Both the position numbers and the translations under genes were made by a program. The notes beneath the pieces are model-generated. The model did no database searches. It worked only from the letters and a program-made list of their open reading frames with translations, and was not told the origin of the DNA. From Gastrodia elata (lineage: Eukaryota; Streptophyta; Magnoliopsida; Asparagales; Orchidaceae), in the NCBI GenBank assembly GCA_016760335.1, contig CM028671.1, positions 38,847,456 to 38,911,455 on the forward strand: 64,000 nt of DNA. The letters are read 5' to 3'. Shown here in pieces: positions 1 through 10,229 of this stretch. Within the stretch, counting starts at the first letter, position 1. The number at the start of each line of letters is the position of its first letter.

Positions 1-1272
1 GAAAATTGGGTTCAGACTCCCCTCCATTAGAATTGTAATTATGCATATTATCTAAATGAACCTAATGCTATGGAACGTGTACCCTGAGCTAGCCTCGATC
101 CATCGAATCGATGGATCGGGCTAAGTCTGTAATGAAGTCTCAGAACCGAGTAAGGTCTCGGCATTCCAGCCCACCTCAGGCCCTCAGACCAGGGGGCTTA
201 GATTTGTCTCACCTCCCTGATTGTGTGGGATCAAGCCTTAGGTCCGGCATGGTCTCTATCGGCCGAATTGTCTCCTCACAATAGCTCCAATGGGGGAGCT
301 CTCGGGTTAGTAAGGTCTGGCTGATCCAGACCGCCTCACAGAGGGTTTCTGGTCCCCATCAACGTGCCTGGTTACCGTGAACGCGTAGCAACAATCGATT
401 GCTCTTGCCATGGTCAGGGTGCGTGTGAATTAGCCGAATAGGGTTCCCCTAATCGGGTTCTTCCATCGGGATGGGAGATCAGGGACGAAGCTCCTGTGCG
501 GATCGGGCTGACCCGTGACCCGTGCCCGTGCGACAGTCCCGGGTCCTCGGGCCCCGGCCGACCCGCGTCATTTGGTTTCGGGCTAAATCCATTTTAATTA
601 AATCTAATTAATTGGATTTAATTTCCTTAAGGAAACTAATCCAATCAATCCAATCATAGGGAAATTTAATTAGAAAAAGGCAAATTAAATTAATGTGATA
701 ACTTTCAATCCATTGATCCAAACCCTATGATATTATATCTCAAATTAATCAAAAAATCATCAGGAATCTGAATATAGAATAATATTTAACTTTTAATGGT
801 TATAATTTCTATTTTATGCTAGTTATTGTAGATTTTAATTAGGGTTGATTAGCATGTATATTTAGCTAAATTACATGGTTAGGGTGCCATTAGTTTCCTT
901 ATGATCAGTAGGGTGAATGTGCTAAGTAGTTAAATTTTTTAATCTTTGTATTTTAATTTGTGCCCGAATCTTGTAAGACCATGAGTAGTAAAAATTAAGG
1001 TTTCTAGTCAGTGGATCTTAGCAAACTTAGTCTTTGATTAATTATATGATTGAATAGAACTTAGGTGCCAAGTTGTAGGAAAATTTGATGGTTAGATTTA
1101 TAATTTGGTGCTAATCATTTTGAATTGGTTTAGGGTTTAATTATCACTAATTACTTTTTGTTTTTCTAAACTTTTCTATTATCTTTTTTCATAACAGTAA
1201 GATAGTTATATTTAAACTATGCATGTCAATTTTTAAGTGATGGCTTCAACAAACTTAAATTTGAGAACTTAA
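1..1272 (+). mobile_element. Partial 5' LTR of Tekay element 1
   Basis: This stretch is colinear with about 11370-12632 inside the complete LTR at 10230-15193. Both share the GC-rich block with 'gacccgtgacccg', the following AT-rich block and the segment 'atggcttcaacaaactt'. Its upstream part lies outside the window. Similarity stops at 'gagaacttaa' (1272), so the last ~2.5 kb of the LTR, the primer site and nearly all of gag are missing. It is non-coding and would have been the promoter-bearing LTR of element 1. Confidence 0.8.
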
Positions 1273-1370
1273 CAAGTCCCAATATAATTCAACTATGATA
1301 AAAAGGAGAGGAGAGTTGGGTCTCTCCCAAATGATATGTTAGATGACTTATGTATGATGGAAACTGAGAG
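1273..1370. other. Deletion junction between LTR and gag end
   Basis: About 100 bases that match neither the LTR copy at 12640 nor the gag of element 2. On the left is LTR sequence; on the right (from about 1371) is sequence matching 17101 of element 2. It is the scar of a deletion of several kilobases, perhaps with filler DNA. I see no gene in it. Confidence 0.5.
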
Positions 1371-1545
1371 CCTGCTCTTGCTATACTACTAGCTCCAACA
1401 TCAAACTCAAAAGTAATTGTACCGGCACAAAAGCCAAACCATGATCGACAGGGTCCAAGGTCTTAGAACAAACGACCCTCAGCACCTGTAACGGTATATA
1501 TGTTAACTCCTGCCTCGGTTCCTGAGGATGATGATGTGGTTTCAA
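1371..1545 (+). pseudogene. Gag C-terminal remnant (element 1)
   Basis: Matches 17101-17279 of element 2. The last residues include a V-Y-M-L-T-P motif followed by an acidic run and V-V-S, the usual C-terminal end of Tekay Gag just before protease. One in-frame stop is present (near 1465). Capsid and zinc-knuckle regions are deleted. The piece matters because it preserves the exon side of the candidate intron that starts at 1546. Confidence 0.65.
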
Positions 1546-1659
1546 GTACTCCTTAAATTAATTTTTATTTAGTCATTTCTATTTCTGTATTCAATCTTTC
1601 AGCTTCAGCATTTTAGACTAATCGATTAGCAGAATTCTTATCGGAATGGTTAATTTCAG
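1546..1659 (+). other. Candidate gag|protease intron, element 1 (114 nt)
   Basis: Begins GTACTCC and ends TTTCAG. It lies between the Gag tail motif (V-Y-M-L-T-P...V-V-S) and the protease start (T-L-M-I). Reading on from gag meets TAA at 1554-1556, three codons in. It is pyrimidine- and T-rich, with a CTAAT at 1618-1622 about 40 nt before the acceptor that could serve as branch point. Removing it restores the gag frame to the protease frame. Elements 2, 3 and 5 have inserts at the same codon and phase. Splicing is inferred, not shown. Confidence 0.6.
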
Positions 1660-2163
1660 GCACCTTAATGATAGACGATAAATATTGTAACATTCTTTTC
1701 AATACTGGAGCAAGTCATTCCTTCGTATCGAAAAGTTGGGCTAAACCTCTTAAAATACCATCCTACCATCTTGCAAATTCATTAAGCATCGGGTTACCTT
1801 TCGGAGCCCGTATGCAGTCCGAACAGTTTTGCGAAATAGACATTCCTATTGGTAAACAAAAATATGAACCTAAATTGATTTTTTTGCCAATTGCAAATTT
1901 TGATATACTCCTAAGCATGAACTGGCTAAGCCAGCATAGTGCGTCAATAAATTGCCAAAAGAATAAAATCACATTGGGTAGTGGAAATCTATCGCAATCT
2001 TTTGTGGGAAAATTTAGTACTTAGGCATCGTTAATTAACGCAATGAAGGTGGGAAAGTTAGTGAAGAAAGGTCGTGACGCTACCTCGTAACAATGTTGGG
2101 AGAAAAGAAAGAAGTCGTGTCCCTTACAGAGAATCGAATCGTTCGTGAATTTCCTGATGTTCT
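1660..2163 (+). pseudogene. Retroviral-type aspartic protease (element 1)
   Basis: The open part runs to 2024. It contains the aspartic protease core, but the catalytic D-T-G reads N-T-G ('ILFNTGASHSF'), which would abolish activity. Downstream come the family motif 'MNWLSQH' and the protease-RT linker, with a stop at 2022-2024. The likely role was processing of the Gag-Pol polyprotein. The methionine at 1668 is probably not a true start: the frame is open upstream to the candidate splice acceptor at 1658-1659. The coding sequence is cut at 2163 by an antisense solo LTR and resumes at 7265. Confidence 0.8.
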
Positions 2164-5100
2164 TGTGATGACCCCAATATTGAGAATCACTAAACTCAAC
2201 ACTGATACATTACCACAATATCTAATACTAGATTAGAAGGAAACTAATCCAAATCATTAGAAACTGTGTTTGGCTAAGGATTTAGATGAGGGTCTTAAGT
2301 TAAGATGGAAGGGATTATATTAAAACATTATGTATAAATGGCATATGAGAATGAAATAAAAGTAAACGTGTGATACATGTACGGATATTTGAGAATGTAA
2401 TTTAATAACGATTGATATGAATACTCGCAATTCTAGATATAAAACTTCTAAGTATTTAGCATACAAAACAGGAGTCTACAATTTTCAATAAAATTTCTAA
2501 GTCCTTGAATTCTTAAAAATTTTGGCAGAGTTTCTACTGTAAATGGTTAAAGAAGCACCTGCAATGTAGACATACAAGTCTTCCAATCTAATGGAAGATA
2601 TAATTGAAAGAAAAACAACATAAAACTAACATGAAATCAATCCAATACATAAGGTTGTTTAGTTTCAGTTCTAATATAGAGCCAATCCATTACATAGGGT
2701 TTGCTCATTTACAATTCTAATATAAAGTCAATCCGTTACATGGGATTACTTATTTCCAATTTTAAAGTAAAATCAATCCATTACATGGGATTGCTTGTAT
2801 CCAGTTTTAAGGTTTAAAGTGAGAAAATACATCTGTAACAATTATCTACCCTAAAGTATGCTCAATTCACTGCATTTAATACATACATGAAGATAAGAAG
2901 AGATTCTCAACATAGATATGTAACTATTTTCTAATTCTATAAGCAATTTAGTATACTACTAATTCCAATTTAACATACTAGTAAGTATGCAACTAAACTC
3001 CAATTTAATATGCAGGTAAATATGTAAAATTATTATGCAACTAATGATTTAGTTAATATTTACTTACATACATTCATCCATTCATCTCATCCCAAGTATT
3101 TTAAGTATATAACTAAACTCCAACATAAGCATAGTAAATGTGAAGTAAATGAGTTTAATTATTACAAACTATTAGTAATTAAAAATGAAAGTAATAGCTC
3201 GCAAGTAAGAAAAAAGTTAATAAGCTATATTTTTATTATATTATAAGTAGAAACAATTTAAGCTATGCACTTGTTCCAACTTCACTGGCCTCTAAATACA
3301 TCTGATCTATCATATTTTGGTATTTAAATGTGATAGGGCAAAGGTAAGAAAGAGAAAATCTGGTTAGACTAAATAGTCTAAGTTCATTTTGAGATTAGGC
3401 TAAACATTATATTAATTTAATTTGATATCACTACTAGTTACAAAATTTGCATAAGCTAGGGTGCTAGAAAGTAAGCATATAAGTGTGGAAAAAGTAATTA
3501 AGAAAAAGGCAAAGTGAGTTAGAATAGTTACTTAATATACATCCTAGTCTGCAATTGAAACAAGGGTAAAAACATTCTAAATAGGCTAGAAAGAAACTAA
3601 AGTGCATATGAAAATAAATGAAGTAAAGTATGTATATGTTCAATGAACTTATGCTGAGTAAGTAAAAGTGACAGTAAAGCATTAACTGAAATTAAGCAAT
3701 GTATATTATATTCTAAATGAATTATAAGTAAGCAAAATATAATACTGAGGATAGAGAGTGTAAAGCATACATAGTAATGAAAGTATCTTAGACTCATGGT
3801 CTGAGACAAACATAGCCTAGGACGATGTAAGGAACACATCTAAAAAGCTATGATGAGTCTTTGCAATCAATAAGATTGTAGAGAATCTCACATCTTATTT
3901 AATTGAAGTTATTTTATTAGAAAGGGTCTCAATTTGCAGGGACTTACAGAATAAAAAGAGGAGTTAAGCATGTTTGCCTAACCGGTACTGGAAAACGGGG
4001 TTTCAAATGTAGCTTACACTCCAATATTCACCCTCTGAGAATATGAGAATCCTTATTTCTCCAATTTAGCCTGCCCTTGGCTACGTCAATTAACAACCCC
4101 TATTGTTTTAAACGTGAAAGTTTTATTTATGCACAAAGTCTTATATGAATGATTCAAATGAAAAAGGCTCAAACCTAAGCAAGTGTTCAAGGAAAAGTTC
4201 AATAATTGCAACTAAGTGATATCCAAAGTTATCTAAATTTAATGATCTACTTAATGATTGGAGCTAATTGGGCTCCCAATTAACATTGAGATATTGATCT
4301 AAATTTAATTGTAATTAATAGTAGTAATTGGAGTTTTGAAAATAATAGTTTCATTTTATTTATTATGATATGACAAAATAATTTATAAGTATAATCAATG
4401 CAAATAGAAACTAGTTTTAGTCTAGTCCTAAGCTGTAAGATTCAAATAGTTTAACTAATCATGGCTTAGGTGATTAGTAGGAAAGGATTGAGGTTATTAA
4501 ATTATTAATATAAGAAATTATAAGTTGAGATTTAATCCACTAAAACTCAATAGCTAGGTTGTAACTTCAAAGTTCTATCTAAATTAAATACTAATCTAGC
4601 AAAGTTATAAATTAAAGGATCAAATCAATCAAGTACTAATCTAGTTAGGCTATAATAAAATGAAAGGTTTAAAGTAAATAAAAGATGGGATTTAAGAACT
4701 ACAAATTCTAAATATTCTAATAACTATAATTTAATAAATTCAATAGGATTCCTAAACTACTCTAAGTGAATTAGGATTCCTATTACTAGCTCATAAGTGA
4801 TTCAAAAGAAGCCTTTAAGATTTAGGATGAATAAACTAGGCTCTAACCTAGTGACTAAAGGCTAATCCTAATTACTTTAATAATCTACAATTACAAAAGC
4901 ATTAAGGTTAACTACTCTTAATGGATGTAACAAATAACTATAGGGATCAACTGCAATTCATGTTTTTAAGTTAATCCTAGGGTTTCTACCTTAAGGTTGA
5001 AAGGTGAATCAAGTACTTTGCATTTGATTCACATAATCTAGAATAATTAGAACAAAGCTCAAACATAAGTAATATAAATTGGTATGGGAGGAAAATAATG

Positions 5101-7264
5101 TGACATGTTATCTATCATAGGGTTTTATAACACCTAAAACATGCCATTTAGGAAATTAGAATTTATCACAATAATACTTAATTAAGAGTCAACAACCTAA
5201 AATTACTATTTGTTATCCAATCGAAATGATTTATTATTAATTAAAGTCCTTATATCATAAGGAGAAAAATGATACTAAGTATGTGAAATTTGGACAATAT
5301 TGGAAAGTTAGGGTTTTTATGACTCCTTATTAGGGTTAAAAAGTATTTATGAAAATTAGAGTTCAAATATTAAATTTGATTTCATATTAATATTCCACAT
5401 ATTTTTGTGAGTATAATGGACTATTTGTTCATTTAATTTGGACATTAAATGATCAAATTAGGTCACATGAAATGATGGAATTAATTTATTATTAATTAAT
5501 TAATCTTAACTATTGACTAATTAAAATATTTACAAAAATAGAAATTAAATTGCATATTATTAATCTAATCATTTTTGTGATCAAAATTATATATAATTTT
5601 GTATATTTTGGTTAAGTATTTTTAAAGTTAAAATCAAATAAAATTTTCATTAATTAATCATTTGAATTTAATTCTTAATCATTTAATATGTAAATATCAA
5701 CACAGAATTTAATAAGGATGATTTGACACACAAAATTAGGGTTGTTGAAAAGGACGCAGACGCGAATCTCGGGCCAACGTGGAATACGAACGACGGCGCT
5801 GAAAACAATAGACGACTGTCCGAGAATACGCATGTCTTGTTTACGAGATGACATGTGTCGTCTCAATAATACTCGCTAGATAGCGAGGGCGGTGTAGTTT
5901 TTAGGGACCAATCTAATCTGGTTCAAACGGTATACCTAAACCAGTCAGAACCTCGAACTAAACCTTTCGTCCCTGAAAGAAATATAGTGACGAATGGAGA
6001 TTATGATTAGGAACGATTTTCAAAATAGAGGGTTTTAAACTCAATCCTTTGTTATAGAATGGAGCTAATTGTATGACTAGTATTAATAGCAGTGAATCTC
6101 GGCCAAGAGATGAGTAGGGTTAAAATAAAATGATGCCCTAAAATCAAAGCTCACCCAAAATCTCAGAACGCCATTAACAGCCGAGGTCGATCTGAGTTCA
6201 GCTGAATTTGATTAACCCCCAATTACATCTTATCTCACATAAGTATATATGAAGATGATAAAATTAAAGATTAAGGGCAAAGATGTGCAGCTGATCTATT
6301 TGCAAGATATAAATCCCGATGGCTTATGGTTTGTGGAAGAAGATTACAAAGGCAGTAGCAGCACTCCAGCTGCACTATTAGCTCTCAGACAATGATAGAG
6401 CAAGAAAAACAAGGATAGGAAGGAGGTAGCTGGGCTATGGAGAGGCTGGGCATACGCCCGCCTGCAAACGCAGACGCACGATCAAAATATGCAGAGAAGA
6501 CGTACAGTCTTTCGATCCTGACCGTTGAATCAATGTTTAATCCGACGGTCAGACCCTCCTGATTAAAATAGGACAGCTATATCTGGATTCAAACACGCAT
6601 AATGGATCAGATCAGCAGATCTCGCTGCACGCTATTCGGCTCATCGCAACGGATCTCACTGCACGCTGTTCAGCTCATCGCAGCGAATCCGTGCGGACTA
6701 AAAAAATTGGCTGTCAGATCCAAAAGAATTAATTATATTAATTTATATTATTTACTTAATTTAATATAATTATTTATATTGATTTATATTATTTACTTTA
6801 TTTAATTTAATTAATTAAATGTATTTTATTAATAAAAATTAAATAGCCAAACGCACTCCAAAAAATCCTAAAATTTCACCCTTACCTAATTGAGATGTGT
6901 GAAACTCAAAAATACAATCGGATTTTTGATTAGAGGTCAATTTAATTATCTTAATTTTTTAAGTATTTAAATTTTATTAAAATATTCGGGGAAATATTGA
7001 CGACTTCTAAACACTTCCAAAATACAAACACTAGCTAATTTAGGTGTGGTGAGTCCAATGGTGGACCCCATTTTTTATTGTGGTCTAAATAAATTAGGCA
7101 TTTTCAGAATTATCAGAAAATCAGGAAATGTTGGAAATTACCAAACGATCTCCAAATCGTACAAAATTGAAATGGAGACTCCTATTACTATTATAAGACT
7201 AATGGAAAATGATTAGAGTCAATTAGGCCACTACTTGATGGGTAACAACACTATGGTTGTTATA
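2164..7264 (-). mobile_element. Antisense Tekay-type solo LTR (5.1 kb)
   Basis: A 5101-base insertion splits the pol region of element 1; removing it restores colinearity with element 2 around 17885-17900. On the minus strand it begins TATAACAACCATAG at 7264, close to the TGTAACAACCCTA start of the other Tekay LTRs, and ends GGGGTCATCACA at 2164. Its AT-GC-AT profile (GC-rich from about 5740 to 6710) matches the other LTRs. Flanks GTTCT (2159-2163) and GCTTT (7265-7269) fit a decayed 5-bp target duplication. No primer site, polypurine tract or pol motif lies inside, so it is a solo LTR left by LTR-LTR recombination. The short ORFs inside have no recognisable motif. Confidence 0.8.
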
Positions 7265-8130
7265 GCTTTTCCTAAAGGCTTACTAGTCTTCCTCCTATCA
7301 GAAAAGTAGAATTCGCAATCGAATTTATTCACGGAACTTAGCCGCTGTCGAAAGTTCCGTATCACGTGGCACCTAAGGAGCTTTAAGAATTGAACAAATA
7401 ACTTCAAGAGTTGCTTGAGAAAGGTCTTATCAGGCCAAGTTCATCTCTTTGGGGAGCACCGGTATTATTCGTAAAGAAGAAAGATGGATCGATGAGAATG
7501 TGCATAAATTATATAGAACTGAATAAAGTAACTATTAAGAACAAATATTCTTTGCGGCATATAGATTATCTTTTTGATTAATTATCTAGAGCTATAGTTT
7601 TCTCAAAGATAGACTTGTGATAATGATATCATTAATTGCGAGTTAAAGATTCAGATGTCAAGAAAACAACATTTAGAACCCACTATGGATATTATGAATT
7701 TTTAATAATGTCCTTTGGCTTAATCAATGTGCCGACCATTTTTATGGATTTAATGCAGTGCGTGTTGAAAGCATATTTAGATAAATTTGTCATCATCTTC
7801 TTCAATGATTTCCTGATTTATTCTAGAAGCGAAGCGGATCACGAGAACTGTCTGCGAGTAGTATTAAAAGAGCTTTAAAGTCATGAATTGTATGCTAAGT
7901 ATTCCAAATGTGAATTCTGGCTTGACTCAATTGCTTTCTTGGGTCCTGTCATAGACTCTCTAGGGATCAAAGTCAATTAAAATAAAGTAAGCGTGGTTCA
8001 GGATTGGTCATAACCAAAATCCATGACTGATATCAGAAGTTTCCTGGGATTAGCAGGTTACTATAAAAAATTTGTCAAGGGCCTCTCACAAATCGCGTCT
8101 CCTCTCACAAAGTTGACGCAAAAAGTAGTA
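7265..8130 (+). pseudogene. Reverse transcriptase domain (element 1)
   Basis: Ty3/gypsy RT following the protease linker. Visible in order are 'ELNK', 'FRTHYGYYEF', 'MSFGL', the catalytic box and the thumb ending 'SFLGLAGYYKKFVKG'. The YxDD box reads F-F-N-D, so the first catalytic aspartate is lost. Stops interrupt it at about 7384, 7579, 7617, 7876 and 7978. It is colinear with the RT of element 2, which shares the D-to-N change. It once copied element RNA in virus-like particles and is now dead. Confidence 0.85.
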
Positions 8131-8800
8131 CCTTTTATCTGGAGTCTAAGGTGTGAGATAACATTTTAATCATTAAAAGATACTCTTTCTTCTGCACCAG
8201 TTCTAGCCTTACCTAAAGCAGGTCTCAACTACCAAGTCTATATCAATGCATCTAGTATAAGGTTAGGAAGAGTGCTAATGTAGGAAGGAAGGGTTACCGC
8301 CTATGCATCTTGTCAACTAAAACTGTATGAAAAGAACTATCCTGTTTATGATCTTGAATTAGCAGATGTAGTTTTTGCTCTAAAAATTTGGCGTCATTAT
8401 CTTTATGGCATCCAATGTTCTATATTCACCGATCATCGGAGAGTAAATTATAAATTCACCCAGTGTGAGCTAAATTATCATAAGCGCAGATGGCTTGAGC
8501 TAATAAGCGATTATAATTTGAGCATCCAGTATTATCCAGGAAAAGTGAAAGTCATAGTTGAAGCACTCAGTCATCATGCTACCCTGTCTTCCATGATATT
8601 ATCAAGTTCGCTAGAAGTGGAATTCCAAAAGCTCAAAATCAGGCCAGTGCGTGGTGCTATGCTAAGCACATTGATATCCATGAGTTTTGTTGAACCAAGA
8701 TTTCATCACGATGTCTCCATCTCCCAATCTAAGGATGAAGACTATTTGAAGTATAAAGTAGAGATCGAAAGTGGTCATCGCTTTGATCTTCAGCTTTGAG
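8131..8800 (+). pseudogene. RNase H domain and linker (element 1)
   Basis: RNase H follows RT. The first catalytic aspartate motif reads 'YINASS' rather than 'YTDAS'. The central 'DLELA' and 'IFTDHR' motifs are readable, then 'RRWLELISDY' and 'IQYYPGK'. Stops occur near 8167 and 8281. The 8518-8799 part is an open linker between RNase H and integrase with a conserved 'DVSISQ' motif, shared with elements 2 and 3. The role was degradation of the RNA strand of the RNA/DNA hybrid. Confidence 0.8.
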
Positions 8801-9935
8801 GTAATCTAATCTATCAAGGAGATTGTCTATAGATTCCCAAATCCATGCATCAAGAAACTCTAGTAGAAGGCCACAGTTCTGGTTATCAGGTGCATCCTGG
8901 TAGCTCTAAGATGTATCAAGATCTGAAGAAATCATTTTGGTGGACTGGAATGAAGAAAAGCAAGGCTGAATTTTAAGTAAAGTGTCATGCCTGTAATCTG
9001 GTCAAGGCAAAAAACTAAAAGCTTGGAGGACTTCTTCATCCTCTAGCATTTCATGAATGGAACTGGTTCGATATTTCCATGGATTTTATTATGGGTTTGC
9101 CAAAAGCTAGATTCGATGCCGAATCAATCTTGGTCATTGTCGATCGACTGACCAAATCAGCACATTTTATTGCTATGTGTTAAAATGATTCTGTAGAGAA
9201 ATTGGTGAAGCTTTATATCAAGGAGATATTCAGACTCCATGGAATTCCAAGGTCTATCATATATGATCGAGATAGCCATTTCACTTCTAAATTCTAGTAA
9301 GCAGTGCATCAAGACTTGGGGACTGCCCTATCCATGAGCACTGCTTTTCACCCTCAGACCAATGGTCAAATGAAAAGAGTAAATCAAGTCTTGGAAGATC
9401 TTCTTCTTCTCTGTATTCTGGATTTCAAAGGTTTCTGGGAAGATCCTATTCCTCTCGTGGAGCTTACACACAACAACAGTTTTTGGGCAAGTATTGGTAT
9501 GGCTCTATATGAAGCCTTATATAGTAGAAAGTACAGTACACCTTTAGCATTGTCTAAAAATGGTAGTGTGCAGTTGTATGGCACAAAATTAGTTGAAGAA
9601 AATAATCGCAAGATTCAACTGATCCAGCAAAGAATCAAAGCAGCTCAAGATCGCCAGAGTAAGTATCATAATGCTCATCACCGTACTATAGAATTCAATG
9701 TTGGAAATTTTGCTTACCTTAAGGTCAGTCCAATGAAAGGAGTATATCATTCTGGTGTAGCTGGGAAGCTAAGCCCCCGCTATGTCGAACCCTTGAAATT
9801 GTAGAGAAAGTTGGTTATGTTGTTTATAGATTGAAGCTCCATAAGGATATCTCTGCAGTCCATAATATGTACCACATCTCCTCTCTACAGGGATGTCTTT
9901 GCAATCCATTTGATTAAATTCAACTTCTAGCAGTA
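8801..9935 (+). pseudogene. Integrase (element 1)
   Basis: The HHCC zinc-finger region is seen as 'EGHSSGYQVHPG' and 'KCHACNLVKA'. The catalytic core carries 'DISMDF' (first Asp), 'YDRDSHF' (second Asp), 'STAFHPQTNGQ' and a downstream Glu in 'VLEDLL'. An open run covers 9304-9804, then a one-base shift moves the frame for 'VHNMYHISSLQGCL'. Stops lie near 8974, 9016, 9181 and 9297. The catalytic D, D, E residues look present, but the protein is broken. It is colinear with the integrase of element 3. Confidence 0.85.
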
Positions 9936-10133
9936 TCTCTCTAGCCAGATCTTTCTTATTCAGAGGAGCCAATTAAGATCTTCACTCATGATCAAAAGCA
10001 GCTGAGAAATCGCTCAATCCCAATGGTAAAGGTTCAGTGGAGGAATCTCTCATTAGAAGAATCTACTTGGGAGAAAGAGGCTGATATGAGAAGAAAGTAT
10101 CCCAGTCTCTTTGAAAATCTAGGTATCCATTAA
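9936..10133 (+). pseudogene. Integrase C-terminal chromodomain (element 1)
   Basis: An open stretch reads 'SEEPIKIFTHDQKQLRNRSI', then 'PMVKVQW', 'LEESTWEKEADMRRKYPSLF' and a stop at 10131-10133. This is the chromodomain of the Tekay/Del type. In chromoviruses such a domain is thought to bind modified histones and guide integration into heterochromatin. It is intact here, although the integrase before it is not. It is the strongest lineage marker for the element. Confidence 0.85.
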
Positions 10134-10215
10134 TTTTCTGAATTGTAATTATATTCTTAAAATTCTTGCATGTTTGTCTTTTCTCTTGAGATGATATCGA
10201 GGACGACATCATTCT

Positions 10216-10229
10216 TAAGTGGTGGAGTT
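10216..10229 (+). other. Polypurine tract of element 1
   Basis: TAAGTGGTGGAGTT directly precedes the LTR start TGTAAC, after the conserved 'gaggacgacatcattctt'. It would prime plus-strand DNA synthesis. The same arrangement is at 32232-32244 and 38275-38289. Confidence 0.75.
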
